From Amycolatopsis sp. CA-128772 (GTDB lineage Bacteria; Actinomycetota; Actinomycetes; Mycobacteriales; Pseudonocardiaceae): DNA of 64,000 bases. This document shows positions 53,472 to 61,540 of the stretch, in pieces. The notes under the pieces were generated by a model, which worked only from the letters and a program-made list of their open reading frames with translations, searched no databases and was not told the DNA's origin. Numbering within the stretch: the first letter of the stretch is position 1; each line of letters starts with the position of its first letter. The position numbers and the translations under genes were made by a program. The stretch spans positions 38,005 to 102,004 of the forward strand of contig NZ_PPHG01000042.1 in NCBI RefSeq assembly GCF_002904295.1. Reading direction: 5' to 3'.

Positions 53472-53882
53472 ATGGCCAAGTACCTGCTGCTCAAGCACTA
53501 CCGCGGCGCGCCGGCCCCGGCGAACTGCGACGCGCCCATCGACCGGTGGACGCCGGAAGAGATCACCGCGCACGTGCAGTACATGCAGGACTTCGGGGCC
53601 AAGCTGCAGGCGACCGGCGAGTTCGTCGAGCACCAGGCCCTCGCCCCGGAGGGGACGTTCGTCCGCTACGACGGCGAGGGACGGCCGCCGGTCACCGACG
53701 GCCCGTTCCCGGAGACCAAGGACCTCATCGCCGGCTGGACGGTGATCGACGTCGACAGCTACGAACGCGCCCTCGAACTGGCCGCGGAGCTGTCGGCCGC
53801 ACCCGGCCCGAACGGGGAGCCGATCCACGAGTGGCTCGAACTGCGGCCGTTCCTGACCGCGCCGCCCACCATCACGGAATGA
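53472..53882 (+). CDS. YciI/DGPF-family protein paired with an ECF sigma factor
   Basis: 136 residues. KYLLLKHYRGAP start, the VQYMQDFGAKLQATGEFVEH helix and the diagnostic TDGPFPETKDLIAGWTVID segment place it in the DGPF branch of the YCII family. Such genes lie next to group ECF42 sigma factors, and that sigma factor follows at 54065. GGGAG precedes the ATG at 53472. Its biochemical role is unknown; a regulator or partner of the sigma factor is one view. Confidence 0.9.
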   Translation: MAKYLLLKHYRGAPAPANCDAPIDRWTPEEITAHVQYMQDFGAKLQATGEFVEHQALAPEGTFVRYDGEGRPPVTDGPFPETKDLIAGWTVIDVDSYERALELAAELSAAPGPNGEPIHEWLELRPFLTAPPTITE

Positions 53883-54061
53883 CCGGGGACGAGGTGGTCC
53901 GGCCGCGGCTGGAGCACGGGGGCATCGTCGGGGTGGCGGGGGAGCTGACGGCCGGCGTCGGGTCCGGCACGGCGATGCCGCGGACACCGGACGGCCACGG
54001 GCAGCGGGCGCAGGTGCGGTTCGATCCCGGCTGCGTCCGCGGGCCCGAGGGGATCGGCTGA
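53879..54061 (+). CDS. Possible small ORF between DGPF and sigma-factor genes
   Basis: 60 codons. The ATG overlaps the stop of the DGPF gene (ATGA), it stops three bases before the sigma-factor start, and nearly every codon ends in G or C, which resembles the local coding genes. The predicted peptide (TGDEVVRPRLEHGGIVGVAG onward) matches no family I know and is rich in Gly. It could be a real linker gene or a chance open frame in GC-rich DNA. Confidence 0.35.
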   Translation: MTGDEVVRPRLEHGGIVGVAGELTAGVGSGTAMPRTPDGHGQRAQVRFDPGCVRGPEGIG

Positions 54062-54064
54062 ACC

Positions 54065-55213
54065 GTGGACGAAACCCTGCTCCGGAGCCTCACCCCGGGC
54101 GTCCTGGCGATCCTCGTCCGCCGCGGAGCCGACTTCGCGGCGGCCGAAGACGCCGTCCAGGAGGCGCTGGTCGAGGCGTTCCGCAGCTGGCCGGCCGACC
54201 CGCCCCGGGACCCCAAGGGCTGGCTGGTCACCGTGGCGTGGCGCAAGTTCCTCGACGCGACCCGCGCCGACGCCGCGCGCCGCCACCGGGAGGACGTCGT
54301 CGACGCCGAGGTGGCGCCCGGGCCCGCGGCGGCCGTGGACGACACGCTGCAGCTGTACTTCCTGTGCGCGCACCCGTCGCTGACGCCGTCGTCGGCGGTC
54401 GCGCTCACGCTGCGGGCCGTCGGCGGGCTGACCACCCGGCAGATCGCGCAGGCGTACCTGGTGCCCGAGGCGACCATGGCGCAGCGCATCAGCCGGGCCA
54501 AGCGGACCGTGTCGGGGGTGCGGTTCGACCAGCCCGGCGATGTCGCCACCGTGCTGCGCGTGCTCTACCTGGTCTTCAACGAGGGGTACTCGGGGGACGT
54601 CGACCTGGCCGCCGAGGCCATCCGGCTGACCCGGCAGCTGTCGGCGTCGATCGACCACCCCGAGGTGGCGGGGCTGCTCGCGCTGATGCTGCTGCACCAC
54701 GCCCGGCGCGCCGCCCGGACGGCGCCGGACGGCAGCCTGGTCCCGCTGGCCGATCAGGACCGGTCCCGGTGGGACACCGCCCTGATCGCCACCGGCGTGG
54801 AGATCCTGCAGGCGGCGCTGGCCCGCGACCGGCTGGGCGAGTTCCAGGCCCAGGCCGCCATCGCGGCCCTGCACGCCGACGCCCAGGACGCCGCGGAGAC
54901 CGACTGGGTGCAGATTGTCGAGTGGTACGACGAGCTGGTCCGCCTCACCGGCAGCCCGGTGGTGCGGCTCAACCGCGCGGTGGCCGTCGGCGAGGCGGAC
55001 GGGCCGCGCGCCGGGCTCGCGGCCCTCGCCGAGCTCGACCCGGCCCTGCCCCGCCACACAGCGGTGTCGGCCTACCTCCACGAGCGCGACGGCGACCTGC
55101 CGGCCGCGGCTCGGCTCTACGCGGAGGCCGCGGCCAAGGCGTCCAGCCTCGCCGAGGTCGACCACCTCACCCGCCAAGCGGCCCGCCTCAACACCCGTAT
55201 CCCGCGTGACTGA
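54065..55213 (+). CDS. ECF sigma factor, ECF42 type with C-terminal TPR-like extension
   Basis: 382 residues. Region 2 is DFAAAEDAVQEALVEAFRSW...PKGWLVTVAWRKFLDA and region 4 is LTTRQIAQAYLVPEATMAQR followed by ISRAKR. The remaining 200 residues are helical repeats (LHHARRAARTAP, YLHERDGDLPAAARLYAEAA), the extension of the ECF42 group, which carries its own regulatory domain in place of an anti-sigma factor. The DGPF-family gene next door is the usual companion. GTG start at 54065. Confidence 0.92.
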   Translation: MDETLLRSLTPGVLAILVRRGADFAAAEDAVQEALVEAFRSWPADPPRDPKGWLVTVAWRKFLDATRADAARRHREDVVDAEVAPGPAAAVDDTLQLYFLCAHPSLTPSSAVALTLRAVGGLTTRQIAQAYLVPEATMAQRISRAKRTVSGVRFDQPGDVATVLRVLYLVFNEGYSGDVDLAAEAIRLTRQLSASIDHPEVAGLLALMLLHHARRAARTAPDGSLVPLADQDRSRWDTALIATGVEILQAALARDRLGEFQAQAAIAALHADAQDAAETDWVQIVEWYDELVRLTGSPVVRLNRAVAVGEADGPRAGLAALAELDPALPRHTAVSAYLHERDGDLPAAARLYAEAAAKASSLAEVDHLTRQAARLNTRIPRD

Positions 55214-55216
55214 ACC

Positions 55217-55341
55217 CGGAACTCACGTGATCGAGCCCGTCATTCGCGTGATTGAGGCCGGAACTCGCGAGTTCCGGCCTCAATCACGCGAGTTCCGGCT
55301 CTGATCACGCCGGATACGGGTCTGATCACGCGAGTTCCGGG
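55217..55341. repeat. Intergenic repeat cluster around a 48-bp perfect palindrome
   Basis: Positions 55244-55291 read the same on both strands: 24-base perfect arms (core GTGATTGAGGCCGGAACTCG) meeting without a loop. Copies of AACTC-(A/G)C-GTGAT in both orientations flank it on each side (for example at 55220, 55313 and 55325). It fills the 140-base gap between convergent sigma-factor and hydrolase genes, and shares its core with the repeat at 12864. Confidence 0.8.
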
Positions 55342-55353
55342 TTCCCGCACGGG

Positions 55354-56916
55354 TCAGGCGGGGCAGAGGGTGCCGTCGGCGGGGATCTTGCCGTCGATCA
55401 GGAAGGCGCGGGCCGCGTCGGTGACGCAGGGGGAGGCGCCCAGGGCGCCGTGGCCCGCGCCCTGCCAGGTGATCGTCACCGCGGACGGCATCTGGTCGGC
55501 CGCGCGGGTGCTGCCGACCTGGGGTGTCACCGGGTCCGTCGCGGTCGCCGCGACCAGGATCGGCGGGACGCCCGGCACGCCCGGCGCCGGCAGCGGCTCG
55601 GTCCGCACCGGCCACGGACCGCACCAGGCCAGCTGCTGGGCGACGACCGTGCCGAACTGCGGGTACTTCGCGCGCATCCCGGCGGCGACCTGCTCGAGCT
55701 GGTCGGCCGACAGGCGGGTCTGGCTGTCGTTGCAGCGGGTCGCGATCGTGGCGTCGATCCGCGATGGCTGTGCGCGCGTGTCGTGCAGCACCGGCGAGAC
55801 GAACGCGGCGAGCGGCTCGACGTTCCCGGTGCGGGCCGCGGTGAGCGCGTCGGCCAGCTCCGGCCACCGCGCGCGCTGCGTGAGTCCCGAGTAGACGGCG
55901 AACATCGCGACGCCCGGGCCGAACGCGACGTCGTCGGCCGTCGACGCCGGGGTGCGCCGCAGCTGGTCGGTGAGCGCGGCCAGCGCCGCCTTCGGGTCGC
56001 CCAGCGCGCAGTGCCGCGCCGCGCAGTCCGCGGCGAATGCGTCCAAAGTGGACTGGGCCCCGGCGGCGACGGCGTCGAGGACGGCGGCGGTGTCGGCGCC
56101 CGGGTCGGGCACGCCGTCGAGGACCATCCGGCCGACCTGCGCGGGGAAGCGGACGGCGTACTCGGCCAGCACCTTCGAGCCGTCGCCGTGGCCGAGGGCG
56201 GCGAGCCGCTCCAAGCCCAGCTGCTTGCGCAGCTCGTCGAGGTCGCCCGCGGCGCGCCAGCTGTCCAGCGCGGTCTGGGAGTCGTCCAGCTCGATGGCGC
56301 ACTGCTGGCCGGCCTTGCGCGCGGCGTCCAGCACGTCGCCCAGGCCGCCCTGGGCCGGGTCGGCGTCGATGAGGTCGTGCCGGATGTCGGGCGGGACGCA
56401 CTGCGCGGCGCCGGAGAGCCCGGTGCCGCGCCGGTCCAGGCCGATCAGCGAGAACTTCTCCAGGAACGCCGGTGGCAGGGTCGCGGCCAGCCGCGCGGCG
56501 TAGACGCTGCCCGGTTCGCCGTCGACGTCGTTGACCACCACCAGCGGCACCGGGCCGCTGCCGGCCTTCAGCGCCAGCAGCCGCACCACCGACCGCCGCG
56601 GCTCGCCGGGCGCGTCGAGCGGCGCGGTGACGCGGGCGCAGGTGAAGTGCAGGCTGTCCGGCACGGCGGGGGTGCCGATGCGCTGGCGGGTGTCGTCGTC
56701 GCAGTCGGCCCACTTCAGCGACGGCGACTGCGGCTCGCCCAGCGGCGGCAGCGGCACCCCGGGGGTCCGGGTGGGCGTGCTGCCGGTCGTCTTCCCGTCG
56801 TTCTCGACCAGCGCCGGGCGGACCGACGGCCCCGCGGCGCAGCCCGCGGCGGCGGCCAGGGCGAGCAGCGCGGCCAGGAGACGGGTACGGCGGCGGCGCA
56901 CGGGCGGGATCCTCAC
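55354..56916 (-). CDS. Exported lipoprotein, alpha/beta-hydrolase homologue without serine nucleophile
   Basis: 520 residues. Lipoprotein signal with RRRRTRLLAALLALAAAAGC (lipid Cys at about 26), then a tripeptidyl-aminopeptidase-like alpha/beta-hydrolase body: SLIGLDRRGTGLSGA, a nucleophile elbow and the C-terminal TAP-like segment with Asp in ATATDPVTPQ and His in GAGHGALG. The elbow reads ALGHGDGSKVL, where the expected pattern is G-x-S-x-G; the serine position is Gly. It may be a binding protein or use another residue. GTG start. Confidence 0.85.
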   Translation of the reverse strand: MRIPPVRRRRTRLLAALLALAAAAGCAAGPSVRPALVENDGKTTGSTPTRTPGVPLPPLGEPQSPSLKWADCDDDTRQRIGTPAVPDSLHFTCARVTAPLDAPGEPRRSVVRLLALKAGSGPVPLVVVNDVDGEPGSVYAARLAATLPPAFLEKFSLIGLDRRGTGLSGAAQCVPPDIRHDLIDADPAQGGLGDVLDAARKAGQQCAIELDDSQTALDSWRAAGDLDELRKQLGLERLAALGHGDGSKVLAEYAVRFPAQVGRMVLDGVPDPGADTAAVLDAVAAGAQSTLDAFAADCAARHCALGDPKAALAALTDQLRRTPASTADDVAFGPGVAMFAVYSGLTQRARWPELADALTAARTGNVEPLAAFVSPVLHDTRAQPSRIDATIATRCNDSQTRLSADQLEQVAAGMRAKYPQFGTVVAQQLAWCGPWPVRTEPLPAPGVPGVPPILVAATATDPVTPQVGSTRAADQMPSAVTITWQGAGHGALGASPCVTDAARAFLIDGKIPADGTLCPA

Positions 56917-56970
56917 GTCTCGTCGAGCAGAAGGCAGGCCGAGCTTCGCACGGCCGGTGTGGGACGCGGG

Positions 56971-58050
56971 TTAGCGGGTCCGCACGACCTGGCCGCGGAA
57001 GACGGCGTCGAGGTCGTAGCGGGCCGGCTCGTCGAGCTGGCCGTAGTCGCACGACGCGGGTTCGCGGTCGGGCCGCCACCGCACGAACCGCGCGTTGTGC
57101 CGGAACCGCGACGGCATCCCGCCTTCGGTGTTCTCGTAGGCGACCTCGACGACGCGCTCGGGCCGCAGCGGCACCCATTCGTGTTCGGTGGCGCGCCAGC
57201 GGGTGATCCCGCCGGGGATGCGCTGGGCCTCGCCGGTGGCGCGGCCGCCCCAGGGGTGGTCCTCGCCGTCGGTGATCAGCGGCGCCAGCTCCTCGGCCAG
57301 CTCGCGGCGGCGGTCCTTGGGGAACGACCCGACGGTGCCGACGTGGTGCAGCACGCCGTTGTCGTCGTGCAGGCCGAGCAGGAACGACCCGACGAGGTCG
57401 CCCGGGCCGCCGTCGACGTGCCACCGCAGCCCGGCAAGCACGCAGTCGGCGGTGCGCAGGTGCTTGTACTTGAGCATCGCCCGCTTGCCGGGCGTGTACG
57501 GCTCGTCCAGCGGCTTGCCGATGACGCCGTCCAGGCCGGCGCCCTCGAACAGCTCGAACCAGTGCCGCGCGGTTTCCGGGTCGGTGGTCGCCGGGGTGAG
57601 CGGGAACCGGTCGCCCGCCAGCTCGGTGAGGCGTTCCCGGCGCACGGACGTCGGCTCGTCGAGCAGCAGGTCGTCACCGAGCGCGAGGACGTCGAAGGCG
57701 ACGAACTCGGCGGGCTGTTCGCCGGCCAGCAGCGTGATCCGGCTTTCGGCGGGGTGGATCCGTTCGGTGAGGGCATCGAAGTCCAGCCGCCCGTTCTTGG
57801 CGACGACGAGTTCGCCGTCGAGCACCACCCGCGGCGGCAGGATCTCCAGCAGCCGCGCAACGGCCTCGGGGAAGTACCGGTTGAGCGGCTTTTCCGCGCG
57901 CGACTGCAGGTAGAGCTCGTCGCCGTCGCGGAAGACGATGCAGCGGAAGCCGTCCCACTTCGGTTCGAACAGCAGGCCCCCGGAGTCCGGAATGGCCTTG
58001 GCGGGCTTGGCGAGCATCGGCTTCAGCGGCGGCTGCAGCGGTAGGGGCAT
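56971..58050 (-). CDS. ligC: ATP-dependent DNA ligase, LigC type
   Basis: About 359 residues. The adenylated Lys is in EPKWDGFR, and other nucleotidyl-transferase motifs are RAEKPLNRYFPE, VVLDGELVV, EGLDGVIGK-like EGAGLDGVIGKPLD and MLKYKHLRTADCV. An OB-fold domain completes it (VVEVAYENTEGGMPSRFRHN). It can seal nicks in end joining or excision repair, in line with LigC enzymes of mycobacteria. ATG at 58050 matches the usual start; an ATG at 58059 is also possible. Confidence 0.92.
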   Translation of the reverse strand: MPLPLQPPLKPMLAKPAKAIPDSGGLLFEPKWDGFRCIVFRDGDELYLQSRAEKPLNRYFPEAVARLLEILPPRVVLDGELVVAKNGRLDFDALTERIHPAESRITLLAGEQPAEFVAFDVLALGDDLLLDEPTSVRRERLTELAGDRFPLTPATTDPETARHWFELFEGAGLDGVIGKPLDEPYTPGKRAMLKYKHLRTADCVLAGLRWHVDGGPGDLVGSFLLGLHDDNGVLHHVGTVGSFPKDRRRELAEELAPLITDGEDHPWGGRATGEAQRIPGGITRWRATEHEWVPLRPERVVEVAYENTEGGMPSRFRHNARFVRWRPDREPASCDYGQLDEPARYDLDAVFRGQVVRTR

Positions 58051-58077
58051 GCCCCGCATTCTGCGGAAAACCGCGGT

Positions 58078-58677
58078 TCAGCGCACGCGTTTCGCCGGGC
58101 TCGTGTCGAGCTCCAGGCGGACCGCGGCGGGCAGCGACGCCAGGCCGAGTGAATCCCGGGCCCTGGTCAGCACCCCCGTGTCGAGGTCCGCCCAGACACC
58201 CTTCAGGTCCGTGCCTTCGTGCAGCCACAGCGTGATGCGCAACGCCGGAGAAGTGCGCGAGCCGACCGCGCGGACCCGGGCCCGGCTGACGCCGTCGAGC
58301 TGCTCCGCGTCGGCCTGGATCGCGGCGGCGATCGCCGAGGCCGTGACCACCAGTTCCGCGCCCTCGGTGCGGTCGAGGTCCAGGTCCGGGCGTGGTTCCG
58401 GGCGCAGGGAGCGCGCTGCCCACCGGAGCCCGAGGACGCACAGCAGCACCCCCAGCACGATCGCCGCGATGCGGGCCGGGGTCGCGTGGCCGGCGAGCCA
58501 GCCCGTCGCGATCGGGTCCAGCAGGGGGCGGCGGCCGCGGTACTCGCCGAGCCAGCCGAAGCCGACCACCAGGGCCAGAGCCCCGCCGAGCAGGGCGAGC
58601 AGCCCGACCAGGAACGTCAGCGTGCGTTCGCCGGTGTACGAGCGGGCGAGCGCCTTCTCGGCGGTCGAGCGGCTCAT
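58078..58677 (-). CDS. DUF6286-like membrane protein of the Asp23 operon (1)
   Basis: 199 residues: helix at about 20-45 (RTLTFLVGLLALLGGALALV), a second around 70-95 (RIAAIVLGVLLCVLGLRWAA), then a soluble domain with Asp23-like pattern (ELVVTASAIAAAIQADAEQL and SRARVRAVGSRTSPALRITLW). It resembles the DUF6286 proteins that accompany Asp23/Gls24 genes. ATG overlaps the stop of the preceding gene. Likely a membrane partner for the Asp23 proteins. Confidence 0.75.
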   Translation of the reverse strand: MSRSTAEKALARSYTGERTLTFLVGLLALLGGALALVVGFGWLGEYRGRRPLLDPIATGWLAGHATPARIAAIVLGVLLCVLGLRWAARSLRPEPRPDLDLDRTEGAELVVTASAIAAAIQADAEQLDGVSRARVRAVGSRTSPALRITLWLHEGTDLKGVWADLDTGVLTRARDSLGLASLPAAVRLELDTSPAKRVR

Positions 58678-59210
58678 CGGCGGTCCTTCGGCGAGTCGAC
58701 GACGACCGAGACCTTCGGCCGCCGCACCAGCGGGACCTCGTCGAGCAGGGCCGACACCGTGGCCAGCAGCCGCGGCCGCAGCTCGCCTTCGCTCTCGAGG
58801 GTGCTCTTGGCGCGGACGCGGATCCGGCGGGCGCTCGCGGTGACCGACGCGCCGGCGACGTTGTCTTGGGCGCGCACCGTGAGGCCGACCAGCCGGGCCA
58901 GCGAGCGCGGCGACGTCGAGACGCTCACGCCGTCGGCCGGGTCGGTCAGCCGGACCGCGCGGTTGCCGGCGGCCAGCGCGCAGGCGATGAGCACCAGGCC
59001 CGCCGCGGCGACCACCCCGGCGCCGACGCGCACCGCGTAGGCGTCCCAGCCCAGCGACGCGAGCCCGGCCTGCCACCGCGGCCACGGCACCAGCAGCGGC
59101 GCCGAACCCGGGTGCCACCAGTGCCAGCCGACCTCCAGGGCGAGCAGCGCCCCGGCCGCCGCGAAGGCCAGGCCGAGCAGGGTGGCGAGGATGCGGACGA
59201 ACGGGCGCAC
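58674..59210 (-). CDS. DUF6286-like membrane protein of the Asp23 operon (2)
   Basis: 178 residues with two helices (FVRILATLLGLAFAAAGALL and VRVGAGVVAAAGLVLIACAL) and a soluble end (LVGLTVRAQDNVAGASVTAS, then a beta strand VSVVVDS). Same layout as its downstream neighbour and probably a paralogue. Starts with GTG two bases after the Asp23 gene stop. Function unknown beyond association with Asp23 proteins at the membrane. Confidence 0.75.
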   Translation of the reverse strand: MRPFVRILATLLGLAFAAAGALLALEVGWHWWHPGSAPLLVPWPRWQAGLASLGWDAYAVRVGAGVVAAAGLVLIACALAAGNRAVRLTDPADGVSVSTSPRSLARLVGLTVRAQDNVAGASVTASARRIRVRAKSTLESEGELRPRLLATVSALLDEVPLVRRPKVSVVVDSPKDRR

Positions 59211-59212
59211 GG

Positions 59213-59563
59213 CTACCGCACCCTCGGCGGCGCGTCCGGCAGCAGCGCGGACACCGTCACCGCCAGCGTCCGGACGCGGTAGCCGGTGAGCAGCTCGACC
59301 TCTTCGGTCACCTTCTCGCGCACGTCGCCGACGACCGCGCGGACCGCCGCCGGGTAGCGCAGGGCGAGGTCGAGCGCGAGGTCGACGTCGTTGTCGTGGC
59401 CGCCGACCTTCGCCTTCGCGCCCTTCTTGCCGTCCCGCGCGGTGCCGGGGACGCCGTCCGCGGCGTGCTGGGCGACCTTGCGGACCACCGTGTGCCCGAT
59501 GGTGAGGGTGCCGCGCTCGCCGGGCTCGGCGAGCTCCCGCGGCACGTCCAGGGCGGGGCTCAC
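59213..59563 (-). CDS. Asp23/Gls24-family protein (1)
   Basis: 116 residues. The Asp23 core is visible: GTLTIGHTVVRKVAQHAADG, a beta strand VDLALDLALRYPAAVRAVVG and a C-terminal strand VRTLAVTVSALL. Family members sit on the inner face of the membrane in envelope stress. The gene starts with GTG inside the stop of the small membrane protein gene (GTGA). It is one of three Asp23-like genes in this operon. Confidence 0.85.
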   Translation of the reverse strand: MSPALDVPRELAEPGERGTLTIGHTVVRKVAQHAADGVPGTARDGKKGAKAKVGGHDNDVDLALDLALRYPAAVRAVVGDVREKVTEEVELLTGYRVRTLAVTVSALLPDAPPRVR

Positions 59564-59736
59564 TTGTCGCGGCCCTTGCCGAAGAGCTCGCCGAGGTCGA
59601 GTTCGCCGTCGAGGACCCGGCCGGCGACCAGGCCGATGATGCCGACGGCCAGGGTCACCAGGAACGCGGTGAACCCCTGGGTCGCGGCCAGGCCGAGGAT
59701 CAGCCCGGCCAGTAGCCCGGTCTGCGTTGCGTTCAC
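59560..59736 (-). CDS. Small two-helix membrane protein (DUF2273-like)
   Basis: 58 residues: NATQTGLLAGLILGLAATQG and FTAFLVTLAVGIIGLVAGRV form two helices, followed by a charged tail (DGELDLGELFGKGRDK). Small proteins of this shape with an Asp23 neighbour fit the DUF2273 type, which anchors Asp23 to the membrane. AAGGAGG lies just before the GTG at 59736. It overlaps the next gene by four bases. Confidence 0.8.
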   Translation of the reverse strand: MNATQTGLLAGLILGLAATQGFTAFLVTLAVGIIGLVAGRVLDGELDLGELFGKGRDK

Positions 59737-59764
59737 GTGTCCTCCTTGGACTGGGACGGGACGG

Positions 59765-60049
59765 TCACCGCACGCGGGGCGGACGGCGGCGGAAGCGGGC
59801 GAGCAGGGCCGCCACGCGGGGGTGGCGCGGGCGGGACGTCGTCACCCGGCGCCGGCCGGCCCGGGTGGCCGCCCGGCGCAGGCCCGCCACCCCGCGCCGG
59901 CGGGCCACGAACGTCACCGGTGCGTCGTAACGGGAAGCCGGCTCCCGGAACCGGGCCAGCCCGGCCGCGAACACCGCCGGGTCGCCGCCGGCGTCGGGGT
60001 GGTGCGTGCGGACGAACGCCCGGAAGGCCGCCCGGTCGGGCCCGGTCAT
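59765..60049 (-). CDS. Small basic protein with an HPD motif (degenerate J-domain-like)
   Basis: 94 residues. FRAFVRTHHPDAGGDPAVFA contains the HPD triplet with the preceding and following helix pattern of a J domain, though the domain is incomplete. The rest is strongly basic (RRAATRAGRRRVTTSRPRHP). It could recruit DnaK to the Asp23 complex or bind nucleic acid; both are speculative. ATG in the stop of the upstream Asp23 gene, 28 bases before the next gene. Confidence 0.65.
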   Translation of the reverse strand: MTGPDRAAFRAFVRTHHPDAGGDPAVFAAGLARFREPASRYDAPVTFVARRRGVAGLRRAATRAGRRRVTTSRPRHPRVAALLARFRRRPPRVR

Positions 60050-60483
60050 TCCACGCGCGTCGGTTCGGCTTCTTCCTCGCCCGGCAGGAAGATGTCGTTG
60101 ACCGCGATGTTCACCTCGATCACCTCGAGGCCGGTGATCTGCTCGACCGCGGTGATCACGTTGCGCCGCACCGCGCGGGCGACGTCGGTGATGCGCGCGC
60201 CGTACTCCACGACGACGTCCAGGTCGACCGCCGTCTGCTTCTCGCCGACCTCCACCGACACGCCGGTGGTGGTGACCGTGCCGGAACCCGGGATCCGCTC
60301 GCGCAGCGCGCCGATCGCGCGCGACACCCCGCCGCCGCCGAGGGTGTGCACGCCGGCGATCTCGCGGGCGGCGAGGCCGGCGACCTTCTGCACCACCAGC
60401 GACGAGATGGTGGTGCGGCCGGCGGCGCCCTCTTCGTTGAGCGGGGTGACCGTGCCGGGGCTCTCGGTCCGTTCCGGGTGCAT
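60046..60483 (-). CDS. Asp23/Gls24-family protein (2)
   Basis: 145 residues and the best match to the family: TTISSLVVQKVAGLAAREIA, VHTLGGGGVSRAIGALRERI, VSVEVGEKQTAVDLDVVVEY and RNVITAVEQITGLEVIEVNI, ending in an acidic tail. Expected to form part of a membrane-tethered protein layer in envelope or alkaline stress. It sits 83 bases after the previous gene, the only real gap in the operon, so an internal promoter may lie there. Confidence 0.92.
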   Translation of the reverse strand: MHPERTESPGTVTPLNEEGAAGRTTISSLVVQKVAGLAAREIAGVHTLGGGGVSRAIGALRERIPGSGTVTTTGVSVEVGEKQTAVDLDVVVEYGARITDVARAVRRNVITAVEQITGLEVIEVNIAVNDIFLPGEEEAEPTRVE

Positions 60484-60566
60484 GCGTGCGGGCTCCTCTC
60501 GCGGCGGGTTCTCGCCCTTACGATGCCCGGGCGGGCACCACCCTCACGCAATGTCGCCCGATCGGG

Positions 60567-60986
60567 CTAATTCCGCCCTGGATGGACGTCCACGACGTGC
60601 ACGTTCACCGTCGTGGCGGTCCCGAGCTGCCGGGCCAGCTCGGCGGTGACGTCCCGCCGCAGCCCTTCGGCGGCTTCGTCGGCGACGACGCCGAACCGGA
60701 CCGACACCAGCACCTCCACGACGTCGTCCTCGACCGCGACGGCCGAGACCCGCACGCCGTCCGGGGCGCGCTCCGCGGCGATCGTCCGGGCCAGCCGGGT
60801 GACGACGCCTTCGGTGACGCGCAGCCGGCCCGCCTCGCCGGGCACGTCGACGGCCGTCCGGCGGCCGCGCGCGACCGCCCGCAGCACGCGTTCGACCAGG
60901 CCGGGCGGGGTCGGCACCCGGCGCCGGGCCGCGGCACGCACGGCGTCCCAGCGGGGATCGGACTCGGGATCCTCTGGCTCGGCCAT
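60567..60986 (-). CDS. Asp23-like protein (3)
   Basis: 139 residues. An acidic start (AEPEDPESDPRWDAVRAAAR), then a region with the Asp23-type sequence (LRVTEGVVTRLARTIAAERA, VRVSAVAVEDDVVEVLVSVR, DVTAELARQLGTATTVNVHV). More divergent than the other two. Its ATG overlaps the stop of the ECF sigma gene (TGATG), so the two are made together and it could influence the sigma factor. No zinc finger of anti-sigma type is seen. Confidence 0.75.
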   Translation of the reverse strand: MAEPEDPESDPRWDAVRAAARRRVPTPPGLVERVLRAVARGRRTAVDVPGEAGRLRVTEGVVTRLARTIAAERAPDGVRVSAVAVEDDVVEVLVSVRFGVVADEAAEGLRRDVTAELARQLGTATTVNVHVVDVHPGRN

Positions 60987-61540
60987 CACCGCTCCCTCAA
61001 CTCGGCGAGCAGCGCCACCCTGGCCCGGTGCAGCCGGGAACGCAAGGCACCGACGTTCACGTCGAGCACGTCGGCGACCTCTTCGTAGCTCAGCCCCTCC
61101 AGTTCGCGCAGCACGAGCGGCACCCGCTGGGACACCTCCAGCCGGCCGACCGCCCGCAGCACCGCGTCGACCTCTTCGGCCCGCACGACCCGGCCTTCCG
61201 GGCCGGGCACCGCCGCGGCGAACAGCGCGCTGTCCACAGTGGACCGCGGGTCCGGGTCGTCGAGCGAGACCGTCGGTCGGCGGCGGCGCAGCACGGCGAG
61301 CGCGCCGTTGGTGACGACGCGGTAGAGCCAGGTCGACACGGCCGACTCCTGCCGGAACCCGGGCAGCGACCGCCAGGCGGCGAGCCACGCCTCCTGTACG
61401 ACGTCCTCGGCCTCGGCCGCGCTGCCGGTGATCCGCAGCGCGACCCGGTACATCCGCGGCGTGTGCTGCCGCACCAGCGCGCCGAACGCCGTTTCGTCGC
61501 CGTCCGCGGCCCGGGCGAGCAGCTCGGCGTCGTCGCTCAC
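60986..61540 (-). CDS. ECF sigma factor of the Asp23 operon
   Basis: 184 residues: region 2 with ETAFGALVRQHTPRMYRVAL, EAEDVVQEAWLAAWRSLPGF and STWLYRVVTNGALAVLRRRR; region 4 with LPLVL-like RVPLVLRELEGLSYEEVADV and VGALRSRLHRARVALLAELR. GTG start overlapping the stop of the RibD-like gene. It likely drives the stress operon that follows it. No classic anti-sigma factor gene is adjacent. Confidence 0.9.
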   Translation of the reverse strand: MSDDAELLARAADGDETAFGALVRQHTPRMYRVALRITGSAAEAEDVVQEAWLAAWRSLPGFRQESAVSTWLYRVVTNGALAVLRRRRPTVSLDDPDPRSTVDSALFAAAVPGPEGRVVRAEEVDAVLRAVGRLEVSQRVPLVLRELEGLSYEEVADVLDVNVGALRSRLHRARVALLAELRER

